A program made the position numbers and the translations under genes. Below, one piece after another: positions 48,501-62,160 of a DNA stretch of 64,000 nucleotides. Every line of letters starts with the position of its first letter. The stretch's first letter is position 1. The notes beneath the pieces were generated by a model. The model was not told where the DNA came from. It saw only the letters and a program-made list of their open reading frames with translations, and did no database searches. The stretch comes from Cardiocondyla obscurior (Eukaryota > Arthropoda > Insecta > Hymenoptera > Formicidae). Location of the stretch: positions 498,501-562,500 of the forward strand of contig NC_091881.1 of the NCBI RefSeq assembly GCF_019399895.1. Direction: 5' to 3'.

Positions 48501-50319
48501 CGCGCAACGAAATTATTTGCGAAGCAAACTGCTCGAGTAAAAAGGTATCGATTTCAAGCCAGTGAGAATTTATTTGTATCGATAAGAAGAAAAATTCTCA
48601 AAAGTATCTTGCCGTTTTATCAATTACCAGATATATTTTATTAAAATGTTCAGCGAAGTATAGCGCGTAGACTTTAAAGAACGTTAAAAATTTACAAGGG
48701 ATATGTGTAAGAGATATTAACATTTTTCTATTAAAATATCGGGTTAAAACGTGTAGTAAAACTTTAGAGGCGAGGCGCGCCGAAAGGTTAAATAAAGTTT
48801 TGCTAAACATAAGTCCGGAAAATGCTCCCCTTCGTGTTATTCCACGATGTCGAGACAAGTCTATAGGCACGCTCAAATAGTTCACAAAGTGACCCTTTGC
48901 AGGAAGCTGTTTTACACATGGGGATTTACTCAACGATGGCTGCAACGAGCCGATAAATGGAGAATGTGTTTTTAGAATCGTACGCCCGATCCGCATATAA
49001 CAATGTTATTATCGTAGCAGCTAATAAATAATACTAAACATTTTTTTATTAATTTTTCTTTTTTTTTTTTTTATAAATTGTGTCTATATTAAAATAATAA
49101 TTCTCCGCTGTATCGACGGGACCGATCAATCGCTCAAAAATGACTTGCGTGCACTCGGTGAACTATTTCTCGCGTTTGCATATCGATCAGAAAAGTGGGC
49201 AACGTATCAATTGCATAGAATTGCACGATGTGGTTGCTAAACTTCGGTTGCACGTCATCGCGTCCATGAGAGGCCGGTTAACGAGGCAACACACTCAGCG
49301 CCAAGTGCCGATATCGACAACTCTAAATCCGCTCTGAAATTCCAAAGTGCCCGAGACATTTTCCCTCCCCAAGGCGGCTATGAGACGGCGTTCCGAGCTC
49401 CTCCAATCACCAGAACGTATCGCACGGAAGATCGGAAAGCGCCTCCCAAGTTTGCTCCAATAGAGCATGTACCGGTCAGCTCAGGGTTTCCGTTTCGTTC
49501 CACGGATACTCGTCGATCTCCCGGCCCTCGAACGAGAAAATGGTCTTAAGCTCGACAACGATCACTCTTTGCCCTTTTATCTCTCGCTTCTATCCCACGT
49601 AAACGTATCACATAGAGGCGTTCGCCATTTCGCCATTGCAATGTGAAATTTAAAGGCCAAAAGCAGTTACGCCCTATTCTCTCGCAAAACTTTAAATATT
49701 TGCCAACCCAAATAAATCGCTTTTGTCAAGACAAAAGTGTTTGGCAAGCTCACCTACTTTTTAAAAAAATATTTTTTCATTACTTTTGTCAATTTTTTAA
49801 AAATTATTTTAAAATTATTTTTAAAAAATTCCCTACAAAAATTTATAATTACAAAATTTAATTAATGGTGTTTTTATTGTCTGTGACAAACTACTCATTA
49901 AAAATAATTTGAATTTCTCCTAAAATAATTGTTACGTTGGTGTAGATATCCAACAAAACGAGTCCCGTTTTACGTCAATGAAAAACACACGAAGAGATGC
50001 ACGAGAATATGAATGTAGCAAGAGCAAGTACCGTGACATAGATTTTCCGCGCAGATTCTCTAGTAACAAGTTAAACAATTATTCACCTCAGCGTACACGT
50101 GCGCGTCATATAAATACGACGTGACTCGATTGATATCGAGTGATGTCGCTATTAATTACCGTCATAAAACTCGCAAACTTCCACGCTCATGGAAATGACG
50201 ACCAGTAATCCTGGACCGTACATTGTGAAGATCGATTAAACTTCCCGATTTTCTCCATCGCATTACCACGCTTTGCATAAATAAATTTCATAAGTATCTC
50301 CAACAGCCGCGATTAACGG
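45564..50319. other. Spacer, no gene recognised
   Basis: Mostly AT-rich (47150-48250 and 49640-49930 strongly so), with a CpG-rich patch at 45.9-46.1 kb. Short open frames are present on both strands, but none has a recognisable motif or splice context. Confidence 0.55.
48270..48292. repeat. (CT)n microsatellite
   Basis: CT dinucleotide run with one extra TT, in AT-rich spacer. Confidence 0.9.
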
Positions 50320-53300
50320 ATGATTCACGAGCGCCGCAAATCTCGCGGACGATTCCCTGCGATACGCGACACAGCCATAAGATTTATTGCGAGCCGCACA
50401 AAAGAGTCGGGAGGCTATCGAGAGTCCTCGGACGTCGCGATTTTCGAATGCGGAATCGAAGTATTCTCGCGCGAGGTATTTCGAAAAATCGTCCCGGTTT
50501 CCGCTCGGTTGAGCTCGCTCCGAGGAATTTCAGAGCATTCCTTGACGAGTGACTTGGACGAACGTACGGGTGAATCCGCGACAAGTAAAGGTGCAGAGCA
50601 CGCTCGTTGCGAAACGGGGAATGCGGGAATCGGCGGGGAAACGACGATTGCGCCGAATGGCGTTCTCCAAGGAATCGCGGTTGCCTTCGACGAGCGGAAA
50701 TGCCCTTCCCAAAGTATTAAGGGTTACTCTCGCGGTGGTAATTACCGCGCTCGTAGCCGCTCCACGTCACCGCTGCGAATTACGCGAGGATGCGTCGCGC
50801 TATCTGCAACACGGTCGCCGGGTAATTGGAGACGAGGCTTTCGTCGAGCTTAACTTCGTTGCTCCGGCCTCTCTCTTTTTCTCTCTCTCTCTCTTTCCTC
50901 CTCGTCCTCATCGCGATTCGGGCATCTCTTTTTCTCGTTTTCACTCTACGACTCTCCCCCTTTTTCCCCACTGTCCAGCTCGCGTGGTAACGAGACCACG
51001 GAATTAACCCGTCCGCCGTGAAACGACCAGCTAAAGAGGATCTTCTTTCGTCTTTCTTTCCATCTCCCTCTCTTTTCGATCTTTTTACTCATTCCGTCTA
51101 ATACCGGACGACTTACGCTTCGCTTACCGCCGCGCGAGAATCGTTACATCGCGGATAGCTATTCTTCCGAACGCGTTTCGAGGCCCCCCGTATGTCACGG
51201 ATGAGCGAAAAGATAAGAAAGAGAGAGTTATAAGACGCAGAACAGATCATGAATTATCCTTGATAGTCGGACATGGTTTTACTCTACGTTTGGAACGCCT
51301 TTTGAAAAATTGACTCGAATAAAAATAATATAACAGATAACACGCGAACGTATTAGTTCTTGTAATATTAACGAAAAAGATCAATATGCAGATCGACACA
51401 CAATAGGCAATCAGATTTGCGTCCGCTGTGCGCCACGTGTTAATTATTTCGCGATTCGGTGTCACCGTTAATAATTCTTCATGTATTTATTGTCGCGTAT
51501 AATGAAGCGAGAAATCTAATCGACGTGTTTATGGAAGATCTTATCCTTAAAGCCGGTTGTGACAATCTCGGTTTATTAATTATCATATTAATTGGGAATT
51601 TAAATTGTGTAATTATAACAGCGACATCCGCGTGGCACGTAATTTGACACGCGATATATAAATTTTAATCCTTTAATTTTCTAATTAACTTTTCGAAAAA
51701 GTTCTTTAAACTTTAATTTATCAAAATTTTTTTCCTCACGCGCAAAAGTTTGCGTATACGAAAAGATGATTGAGCAATAAAAAAAAAAGGGGGGGAACAA
51801 GAAAAAATCGACATTTTTTTAGATCGTATTGGCTCCCGCCGTAATAGCCGGATTAACTAACTTTTAGTTGGTTTTCTCTTCTCAGGCCATAAGCCGACAC
51901 TATAAAGAGCAGAAGGACGTAAAGGACTAAAGAACAAAGTTATAGTGGTTTAGCTACTTAACCGACGTTAACTTGGTTATAATCATCAGCCGTAATCAAA
52001 CCGTTATTCGGACAGTATCGTCTTATCTTTGTGATAATCGCACGCCAACATGCTGCCGTGAATTTAATTTTGCGTTACGTTCCAACTGGTATCAATTTCT
52101 CTTTTTAATTTTATTACAATTCTAATCGCGATCTTGAAAACACAGCCAGCCGCAAACGCGCGGCTTTACGTCAACGTAAAAAATGTTGTATTGAACACGA
52201 TGCCACGACTGAAAGAATTGGAGTGAAAAATTCAACGCCGAATGAAAAGGGATAACAAAGGAGGTAACAAAGCAAAATTACAAGAGCAAAACAAAACTAC
52301 TCCATTCCGTTTACCGTCCACTCTGTTTCTTTTCTCCGTGGCATTACCGTTTCTTTTTCTTGTCCGCTTGTCGCGTCGTGGCCCTTGACGGGCCTACTTT
52401 AAGAGATCGTTAACGTAGTGAGTGCAATAAATGGGACAAAGAAGACACAATGGTCGGTGAAGCAGCGGCGAAGGAAAAAAAAAAGAAAAAAAAAACTGTG
52501 AGGTTGTTACAATTTTACAGTGTTCTAAAAAGACATGTAATTGCAGCGATAATAAAAACTATTTGCGAAAAAAAGACTGTCTGCTTAGAAATTCGAACAA
52601 CTTGGCGAAATATCGCTACAATTGCACAAATAAATTGGAAACAATTAAACGGGAATTAATTAAAAACATAACGCTTCGACCTTTTAAGATTAATTCATCT
52701 CGCTTAACGGAATAATATAATATATATAACGGAATACGCAATATATGCAGCGAGATATCATTGTTTATCCAATAAAACCGAAACATTTCAATTTGGGGCA
52801 ATTATTAAATACGTATTTTATAATACTTTATGTAAAATTGTTATTTCTGTAAATACAGAAACGTAAGCCTGGAAAACAGAGGCGAAAATGGCTCCAGAAA
52901 ATAGGAGTCATTTTCCGTAAGATCATGAGACGTTCCACCCCCCGCCCGTTTCGTTCCCCCCGGTGCATTTATCACAAGGAACGAGGCGCCGTCCGGCGGG
53001 TTGGGTGTTCTCTATGAAATTAAAGCGACCCGAGAGAGAGATGAGCGCGACAGTAATTACGGAGCGGTTTACTCCTTGGCGTTCTCTCCTGAATTTTAGC
53101 ACGAGGCTACCCCCCTTTTATATAACGTGGGATTTTCCGACGACACGTTTGCACGGTCGCGATCCCGACCCTCCCGTCATCGAGACAATTACGACGTTCT
53201 TGGCGACGGATGGCACGTGCGTTTCACGGCGAAAAGCGACGGTCCCGGAACCGGGCATTCGTTCAGGTACAAATTGCAACGTGCAGAAACGGCACGTAAG

Positions 53301-56300
53301 TGGAAACGAACGCGGGGTACAAATTGCACCATCCGCGGGCGCCGCGTGTCGAGAAACTTGACACGCGCATTATAATACGACGCGATAATTGTGTTAGCCG
53401 AGACTCACGTGCGGTCAACGTGTGCCAGGAGTTTAGCTGCAGTTATGTAATTACGGTTTGCGCGGAGCTTTAAAGAGATTCAAGTGAAACAATACTGTGG
53501 CGAGGTGAACGATGCCGGTTACGGAAATACACTTCTCCGAGGACGATACGTTGTATATCACCCGTGTCGACAGGGCTCGTTTGATCGCGAACTTCCGGCT
53601 CCGCCGGGTCGGGGAGCAAAGTTGATGTATCGTTGAACTTTCTGCGAACACTGCGCGCCCACCGCGTCATTTTGCATCTCGCGCCATAGCGCACCACGTG
53701 AAGGCGATGCGATAATATATCACGAGAGCGTACTACTTTAATTTATTACACAATGATGATAAAAGAATATCGAATATCTTCAACGATACATCTTATTTTG
53801 AAGCGCGTAACGTTGCAGAATTGTTATTACGAGCTCACTGCTCAATTGAATTCGCTCTTGATTTAAATTTAATTATCGTGTAGGATCGTTAATAAATCGT
53901 TTCGAGAAAATGTTGCCGTTAAAAGTGACATCGGCATGTATTATACATATATAATAAATTTGTGTAAGCCCCGTCCCAATCTTTAGCACGTAGATTTTCG
54001 TCGAATGGAGGTAATAAATTAGATGAAAGGGGACAAGAGGTTGGGGAATCAAGAGTGATACGGATAAGCGTCGATCCCTAGTCCCGCGGCTGCTTTGAGA
54101 GTATGACCGTTTTGTGACGGTAGATAATATCAGCCCGTGATTATTGACTCGAGACGATCCTGCTCAACGACCTGGCATGATGCTCTCACGTCGGATAATT
54201 GGCAATTAATAATCCGGCATAACTACTCTGTGCAAAATACGGCAGCTTGACCTCCCCATTAATTCTTTATTTGGTCAAATGGTCGACCGAAGCTTTTCAT
54301 TTTCGCGCGTTTCATAAGTATGAATATTGTTATCTTTAATTAATTCAGCAATCGGCGAGATATTTATGTCTTTTCGAGGGTGAGGAATATCGAACGGAAC
54401 TTGTTAAGATACGGCAACGACAAAGGGTTCAAAGTTCTCCTCCATTCTATCAGCGGAAAAACGGCCCTTAACCTCGATCCGCCTCCTGCATCGGCGTTGC
54501 CTCCTCTTTGTTAAATGGATAGAGGGAGTAGCGGGTATTTCTAGAGCGTGAGCGTGTAAACGAGCGATTATTCTACTTCCCCGTGAATAATCCCGTTGAC
54601 GGGTCAAGGGCAATCGCAAAGCGATGCACCTTTTCTGCAAGATTTATTTTTATTCCGGAGAAAAATAACGAAATACGAGGTATTTAAAAACCGGCCAATT
54701 AAACAGTTTATAACTTAGTAAATGAGTAATCGCGGCCCGCAGACATAGTCACGTAGTGAGGGAGACCGGATGATTAGCGATCAATCTAAATTTACACGTG
54801 CGAGCCTCCGTTCGATTGACTATTGCGACAGCCTATCGGGGTCAGTTATAAAGCCTTTTTTCCTACACAATCACCCTTCGCGTTCCACCTTTTATAAGAA
54901 CCGATCATAATGCTGCGAATTTGCAGCAAAAAGCGTCGCTGAGCGATCGCTATCCGAGTACTTGATCATCGAAGCAGAGTTGAAAAGTACACTTTTATGT
55001 TATTAACATGCCATTTTCAGAATTTCTGTATAATTTTTAGAACCCTGGCAAAAAGATTCTATTACATTTTTTTTTTTAAAGAGCTTTAGCTTTAATGATT
55101 AAAATTAAAAAATAAAAATTTACTGATATAAGCTACACAAAATTCAAATTTTCGTTATAAAAAAATTCATAACAACTATTTTTTATTTTAATTGGAATAA
55201 AATTCTTGAAGCAATATATCGAGAAAATATCAAAACGTTAAAAAAAATTTGGTTTAATTAATTCATAAAAGCTTAAAAAAAGTATTTAAAACCGAAACGT
55301 TATTTCTGGTTTCATTTTTGCCTTTTTTTTTTTTTATCGTTATTAATTGCTAAAATTTGTTTTTAATGCGCATTCAAAGCCCGGAAACTCTCTTTGAAAT
55401 ACAAAGAGCAAGAACTCTATCAATTCATATCAAAATTTAAAAAATGGGATACTAACTTCACAGCCGTGAAAAGTACTAAAGTTCCATAATTCATGAGTCA
55501 ACTTCGTCGAATTACTCGTCTTGAAATATTTGCATGATAATTTTGCAAAGAAGGAACGCAAGAGAAGTTTTCAAGAAATGTTATGCCGAGAGCATACATT
55601 TTTGCGATAGCAGCTAAGGGCAGCAAAATAAATTTTTACTGTAAACGGTCCATGAACATAAAATCATTGCTCTACATTCAGACAAAGTATTTCTTTAAAT
55701 AAAAAAAAGAAAAAAAAGTAAATGCAAACATAACGCAATATCGTTCTTCATTCAGTTGTATAAAAGACAAAAATTAATTGTGCTCGTAGAGATTTATAGC
55801 ATATATTAGTAAAATTTACTAAAGAACCAATATCAGATTTATTAAAGCACACAAACGATCTGAATTTATCCCTCTCATTGTTTAAAAATCGTGAAACGTT
55901 ATGGAAGTAAATCAACAGAAATAATGATTAATAGAAATACCATGTAATTTCCAATTCTTTTGTAAATAACCGACCAAAAGCTGGCGAGTTTTAATCACGG
56001 GCTTTAATCGTAGTCCTACAGCTTCGTTTTACGGTAAACCGAAATGAGAACGCACGCAAACATCATAAGTCGACAAACATTTCGCGCTCAAAGGGGATCC
56101 CGACACAAAGCTACGATCGTTCCCGGCTGGCGTTCGCCTCGGCGTCTCTTTTAAAACGCGGTCACCTCAATTATTCCGCGGATAATCAAATTAACACGAT
56201 TAACTGGAGCGCGGAGATGAGCCAGCGTTCACTGGTCCATGCCCTCTCGTGCAAAACGCCTCCGGCGGGTCAAGGACGCATGGCGGAACCGAGAAAGAAA

Positions 56301-58300
56301 GAAAAAGAAAAAAAAAAATAAAAAGAGAAAGGGACAGGAAGGGCGCGAAAGAAAGAGAGAGGAAAAAGGAAGGTGCAAAGTACTCGGGGCGAGTTTTAAA
56401 AATTCACGCGTGACCTCCCGTCGTCGTCTCGAGCGCATATTTCTCTGGCTGGCGAAGGCGGCGCGCCGGGTGCGATCTGTTCGCGTTCGCATACATCAAT
56501 TTCCTGCGTGCACTCAAGCCATTTCCGTCGCGGACGACGTCATTAAGAAAATTGGCAAGGCTAGTTCGCGAGTTTACGGGCGATCCGCGACTTCCGCCGC
56601 GACGGTAAGTACACGGAACTGACACGCTGATAACGGTCTCCCCGATAGAAGCCTATCCCGTCGAATCTTCCTAGTCATCTGTCGCTATTATAGACCAACT
56701 GTTGCACACCACCTCGATTCCGTGTAATCGCGCAGAGTTTGCAACCATCGAGATGATTTGTGACGCAATTAGTAGATTCTATCCTCAATCAGCGTCTAAT
56801 AAGACACATTTTCTCTATAGATAGCGTGGCACTAACGTCACATATTCGTGACGTCGCGATACCACGCAAAAGATGAATGTCAGAAAGAAGGAGATAAGGT
56901 CAAACGAAGATAATCTTACAAAAGTATGATCGACGCTCGTCACCCGTTAAAATAAATCCTCTTAACCGTGACGTGGTACCGCTCCCTGTTTTCGATAATC
57001 TATATTCTTTGCAGTTCGTTATTGGGACAAGAATACGATATAATGAAATACATTAACGGAAGAAGGGCCTCGTTGAGTAACGTAAGACGGAGTAACGGGT
57101 TAAAAACCTGTTTTTAAGTGACCGCGTATCATCAAATCGCCCGCTTTTAATGTACGTGCATGACATCAACGGCTGAGGCCACCAAAGTGTTTAAGTGCCA
57201 TTTATTAATTCCCTGACAGTCACGCAATTCCAGGCTCGAGCACGAAAAATTATTACAAGTTAAACATACGTTAATTATCAATTACCAGCTTCCTTTACTT
57301 GCCGCTTGCGTTGGCGTTATCGACTTGCGTGCAGCAATTACGATTTATTTATAAAAATAATAACGCGGCATAAATGTAGGGGAGTACGTCTCCGTAAAAA
57401 TCGCGCTCTCGTAAAAGAACCATCTGTGAATTATCAATGATCATAACATCCAGCGTGTTCGCATTTCGTCCCCCTCCCTCCCCTCCCCCGACCTATTTCA
57501 TAGCTCCGGTGGATCATTGAAAAAAAATCACGTAAAAACGTTCTGCAGTCAGATGCCGAACGATCCTGGCTGATGGCGGAGTTCTGTTTAATCGCCGATA
57601 ATAGATGTGAAATAAAAAGATTGTGCGTGCAGATACGCGAGAACCCGGACGACTCTCATCGTCCCAGAAGAAACTTATTAGCAAAAAAAATTTTCTTATT
57701 CACAAGATAAAAAGATCGTGCTTAAACTGAAACTAATTTGTATATTATTATTATCGGAAATTAAACCAAAAAAATTAAAACAAAATTAAGGGACTCCTAA
57801 TGTCATCGGTTGAAGATAATTCTAATCGCTAATAATACCATAATAAAATTGTAACTGCGAGTATTTCAATTTAAATTTGTATTGACGAGCACCCCAGTTG
57901 ACAAATCTTTCTTCGACGGTAATAAATTTTTTTTTTACTTAGTAGGACAGTAAAATGATTAAAGTCTATCAAGTAAAGTATCCAATAATCCTCGTCGACC
58001 GTAAAAGAACTCTATTTAACGATAATAACTTAGAGCTACGTGTATAGATGGGCTAGAACAAATCATTTTAATCTCCGTATAATCGTGATCAAACAAACCG
58101 ACAATCCTTCCCAGACGAGGAAGGTCCTTTTCGCCAACAGTCGACGCTCGTAATCGGAAGTATAAACGGCCATTGTACTGCCACAAATATTCATTAATAT
58201 TAATTTATCGTTAAAATAATTGCAAAATTTTCGAATTATTGTGATTCAACATTTAGCGGCCTTCGTCATTTGTCAAGTATCGTGCGTTGACGGACAACAG
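50320..58300. other. Spacer, no gene recognised
   Basis: CpG-rich at 50.3-51.2 kb and 52.9-53.7 kb, AT-rich at 55.0-55.9 kb. The 177-codon open frame at 50320-50853 (plus) overlaps other open frames on both strands, as expected of GC-rich DNA poor in stop codons. A donor-like GTAAGT lies at 56605 after a 120-codon open frame without recognisable content. Confidence 0.5.
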
Positions 58301-58542
58301 TCGTAACCAGAGCCGACACGCGGCAGGACTCGTTTATTTTCCAGCTGCCATCGGAACTCGCGCGCGGAGCCTGCCAACAATCCTACAGCCCTCGTGAAAA
58401 ATCACGAGTTGCACGCTTGCATTTTGCCCTCATAAACCAGGCGTCCGTGACGTACCGTTGCGCTGTCGCATGTATACACACTTCACAGCAGCAACGTGGG
58501 TTAACGAAAAATCTCGCGCACACACCGAACGCCGCGCGGCTC

Positions 58543-58560
58543 TCGTCGTCGTCGTCGTCG
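58543..58560. repeat. (CGT)n triplet repeat
   Basis: Six tandem CGT/TCG units in a CpG-rich segment. Confidence 0.85.
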
Positions 58561-58779
58561 CCGGCGACTAAGGATGTCCTACGTGACGGCGTGCCGTCTA
58601 TCACTACCGAGGTTCGCGCACTTTCTCCTGACAACGCGTTAGGGAGAATCGAGAGACGGACCCGGCGCGCACGATGCAAACCGTGATGCTGCGTTTGCGT
58701 TGCGGTTGCGTCGCGACGTTACGCCAACGCCGAGGCCGACTCGGCGTCCGCGTGCACACTGACATCGCCGTTGCTTCGA

Positions 58780-59480
58780 AGCCGCCGTCGCCGCCGCCTC
58801 CGCCTCCTGGCGATACCCTCCCTCTCTCTTTCGCACTCTACGCGCAGTCCTCCCGCATCCACCCGCTCCCACCCGCATCGCCGGCTCTCTCGCTCCTCCG
58901 TTTCCCTCCCCCTGGCCCCCCCCCGGTCTTCGCTCTTCCCTCTTCCGTTCTCCATCTCTTTCCGTCCCAACGGGTTCCGCCACCCTTCCGCCCTTTCCCC
59001 GTTTCAGCGCTCCCTTGCCATCAAGTTCTATATATACTATATCACTCCTTTTCCGCCTCTCTCCCCGCTTCACGTGGACTTCTGCAACATTCTCTTTTCC
59101 TCCCCTTACGCTCTCTTTCTCCGTCCTAGCTGCCGGATTACGTATCAGCTCACTCGGTCGTTCGTGGATCTCATCCGAGAGAACCACCTACGTTCCTACG
59201 CTACGTTTTTCTCCTTCGCTCCCTGCCCGCCTGCGTTATCAAGTTTTGTCTCTGGGCCTTCGTGTCCCAGCTGCCTTTTCCCGGTTTGTCGAAATTTATT
59301 CTCACCCTCTTACATTCCTCCCTTGCTTCATCCCGCCGCGATCTACTTCTGCACTTAGCTTTTTCCTATCTGTCAACGTATTCGTCATCGCTTCTTCACA
59401 CTTCGTTCCTCTCCATTTTTCTGTTAATAATTTTGTATTGCAATCAACGTGTATGTGTTTTTTTTTTCTTTTTTTTTTAA
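58780..59480. repeat. Pyrimidine-rich block (about 700 bases)
   Basis: The plus strand is strongly enriched in C and T, first in C-rich (CCTCC, CCCCC) and then in CTTT form. Stop codons contain purines, so this bias alone keeps several plus-strand frames open (up to 195 codons). The translated Ser/Pro/Leu-rich products are therefore not evidence of a gene. The block could form triplex or H-DNA. Confidence 0.7.
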
Positions 59481-60680
59481 TTACTTAATTTTAATAAAAT
59501 CTCTTTTGTTTGCAAAGAATTTGTCTTATAAATCTCGTTACATGTCTTTCTAGATTATTTCCCAAAAAATAATGGAGGATTAAAACTATATTAATTAAAA
59601 CTTCAAAGTTGCTTTTAAAATTGCTAAAATTATTAAGAAATCGCTATTCAATTTCAACGATATCAACGAACATGTTAATATTCAAGAACAACGACAGTAT
59701 TAAAAGCTCAGGGAATTTTGCGATCGTTCCTAACTGCCGTATTCGCGGAACTACAAATATGTAATTAAAATGCAAATCTCGAAAAAAGATGTGCCATTGT
59801 ATGCTAATCGCGAAGAGAACTGCGACAGTAATTCGAGATATCGTTGCACTAAAACGCGATCGAGCGTATAAACCGACATATTTAAAAATCAGTGCACGTA
59901 CAGACTTTTCAAATCGAATGGAAATAAAAGCTCACGATAAAAAAAAAGAAAAAAAAAGAAAAATTAACAGACCGCGTCCAAATATCAAAATATAATTAAT
60001 CTTCTTTGCAGGTCGATTTATCAAAATAATGTAAATTAATTCAAAGGTACTATCCGCGTCTATTAAAACTTTAAATAGCAGAAAATGTGTTATACTACGC
60101 GATGATTTTCTGACAGGAAAAAAAAAAATTAAAAATAAACTCAACGCGAAGCTCATCTCACTGTCGATAAAGAACAGAGATTCGTAAGTTTTTCCAGCTG
60201 CGATGTTTCGCTGAGATGCGTTGGCAGCAAAGTTTTTTTCTTTTTTTTTTTTTTGCGTACATCGCTTACTCTAAACAGAATCACCCGCCTGCTTTTTCTA
60301 TTGGCGTTGTCAGTAAAGAAAACGCGTCTCGAACAACCCGAGTAAGATGACACGTCGCGGAATCTTATAGCGAGCTCCGTGATCTGTTGCAGCTCCGCAA
60401 GACAGAGATTTGTAGTTTCATCTCGCGTTCGTTATTATTTTTTTTATCTCCCCGTTAATCAATTCCGCTTGACAATTCTTTAAATTGAATAAAAAATAAA
60501 AAATAAAAAATTTTTTTTTCATTGATCTGCTCGGTGAACGATTTATCTGAATTTCATTTGCATGCTTGCGTTATAACTCGCGTTTTCCGTGGCGCCGAGC
60601 GAATGATCCGGTATCGCGGCATACGCGTGTGTTCGACAATGAATTCATATTTCACTACACGATTTTCGCGTTACGATCAT

Positions 60681-60701
60681 CGCGGCGGCGGCGGCGGCGG
60701 C
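60681..60701. repeat. (CGG)n triplet repeat
   Basis: About six uninterrupted CGG units. Confidence 0.9.
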
Positions 60702-61934
60702 ATTTTCGTGGAAATGCGCCGGGTCGAGCGCAATGTTACACCGCTACCGATATTGCATTGTGTCGTGTGAGTCGGCTTGCCAAAATCCTCGCTTCCCGAA
60801 CGCGGATTAATCCCGTACCTCATACAGAAGCGGTTGTCCTTCCTGTCCCGGACGAGCTCTACTGTCTGCACCCGATAGCGAATGCAGTTTCGGAATCCCC
60901 TCCTTGTGCATTCAGTACCTCAAGTGACGCATAGTCGAGTCTAAGCATGTCTGGATGTCGCCGTACGTGTTTCTGTCTCCGTTCTGTGTCTTCGTCTCGG
61001 TCCGTAACTCTCGTGGGCGAAACTCGAAACCAAGCGGAAGTGACCACGACCGTTCGCTTCCACGCCGGAAGACCGCGAGGATGATCGACCGCCAACAGAT
61101 CGAAACCATGAGTTGACTAGTTGTTGCGAAGTTGTTATCGTTTGGCGTAATGAAAATTACCGCGATTGAATTAACGCTTGATTTCCTAACAATTTTTTTT
61201 TTATTCTTACGCCGAAAGTATTTTATCAGATCCTCTTAACATTTAAAATATTTAAAATCGACGGAGTTATTCTTCGTTAGAGTTATTTGCTTCAAAAAGA
61301 AATTTCCCTCCCGCATTGTAAGGCAGAAACACGCACGTCGGTTTAAACATAAATCCGGAAAAAAAAAAAAAGATTCGGAATAAAGAATTCGCTTATCTCT
61401 CGGTGTCGTTTCCCATCCCAATCCGCGGAGAGCGCCTCGCATTCGCGTCCTCGATACACAGAACGATACATTCTCTGACTCAAAGCATAACAATCGAAAT
61501 GATGACTGCTACTCTCCGTAGTCTTCGTAATATACACACGCAGAAGGAGGAAACGACGCGGGGGTGGACGGGAGTAGTGCAACGTTTACTGCATGCCGGG
61601 ATAATCGCCGTCGTACGGGGTAAACGCGCGACGAGACAATGCCGTGAACAATAGCGGCGTCTCTCCTACGGCCCTCTTCCTCCTCAGTCGAGTTACTCGT
61701 AGCTTATGCTCCAAAGTAAAATACGCGGGTGTACACGAGAGCCGGGCGAGAGAGGGAAATAAAGGGGGGAATCGCGAAGGGAGGACTCGATGCGCCAGAC
61801 GACCACCACGTACGTGGCGTGATCCGCTGATGCACTTGCGGACTACCCTGCTCTCGACGCGTACGCGTGTACGTGCCGCAACCACCGTCGCACGTGTAGG
61901 AGGGCGCGAAGGGAGGAAACCCTTAAAAACTCAC

Positions 61935-62160
61935 CGTGCGAAACAAACGACTGGGATTTCGAGATATCGTTACGCGATCAACGCATGGATTCCCGGCGTA
62001 CTACCCTCGATCTCATCGATGACCCCGTCGTTGCGTTCTATCTTGGTTGGCGGAACGAATTTAATCCCTTTCGGATTTCTTAAAAAAAAAAAAAAAGGGG
62101 GAGTTCGGGAAGACACGGACAAACGTATCGAATAACGATCGCGCGCAACGATGGGAATAG
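61935..62160 (-). promoter_or_regulatory. Candidate distal first exon / promoter on the minus strand
   Basis: CpG-rich DNA ends on the minus strand at a consensus donor CGCACG/GTGAGT (61935/61934). The first coding exon of the SRCIN1/SKT-like gene seems to have an acceptor upstream of its start codon, so a non-coding exon must exist somewhere to the right. This is one candidate, 20 kb away. The right boundary is a guess. Confidence 0.2.

Noticed and set aside
50320..50853. 177-codon open frame, plus strand
   Set aside because: CpG-rich DNA with few stops and overlapping open frames on both strands; the product is Arg/Ser-rich without motifs.
58639..59488. Several overlapping open frames of 150-195 codons on both strands
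   Set aside because: Explained by the strong pyrimidine bias, which removes stop codons; the products are low-complexity Ser/Pro/Leu or Arg/Glu/Gly.
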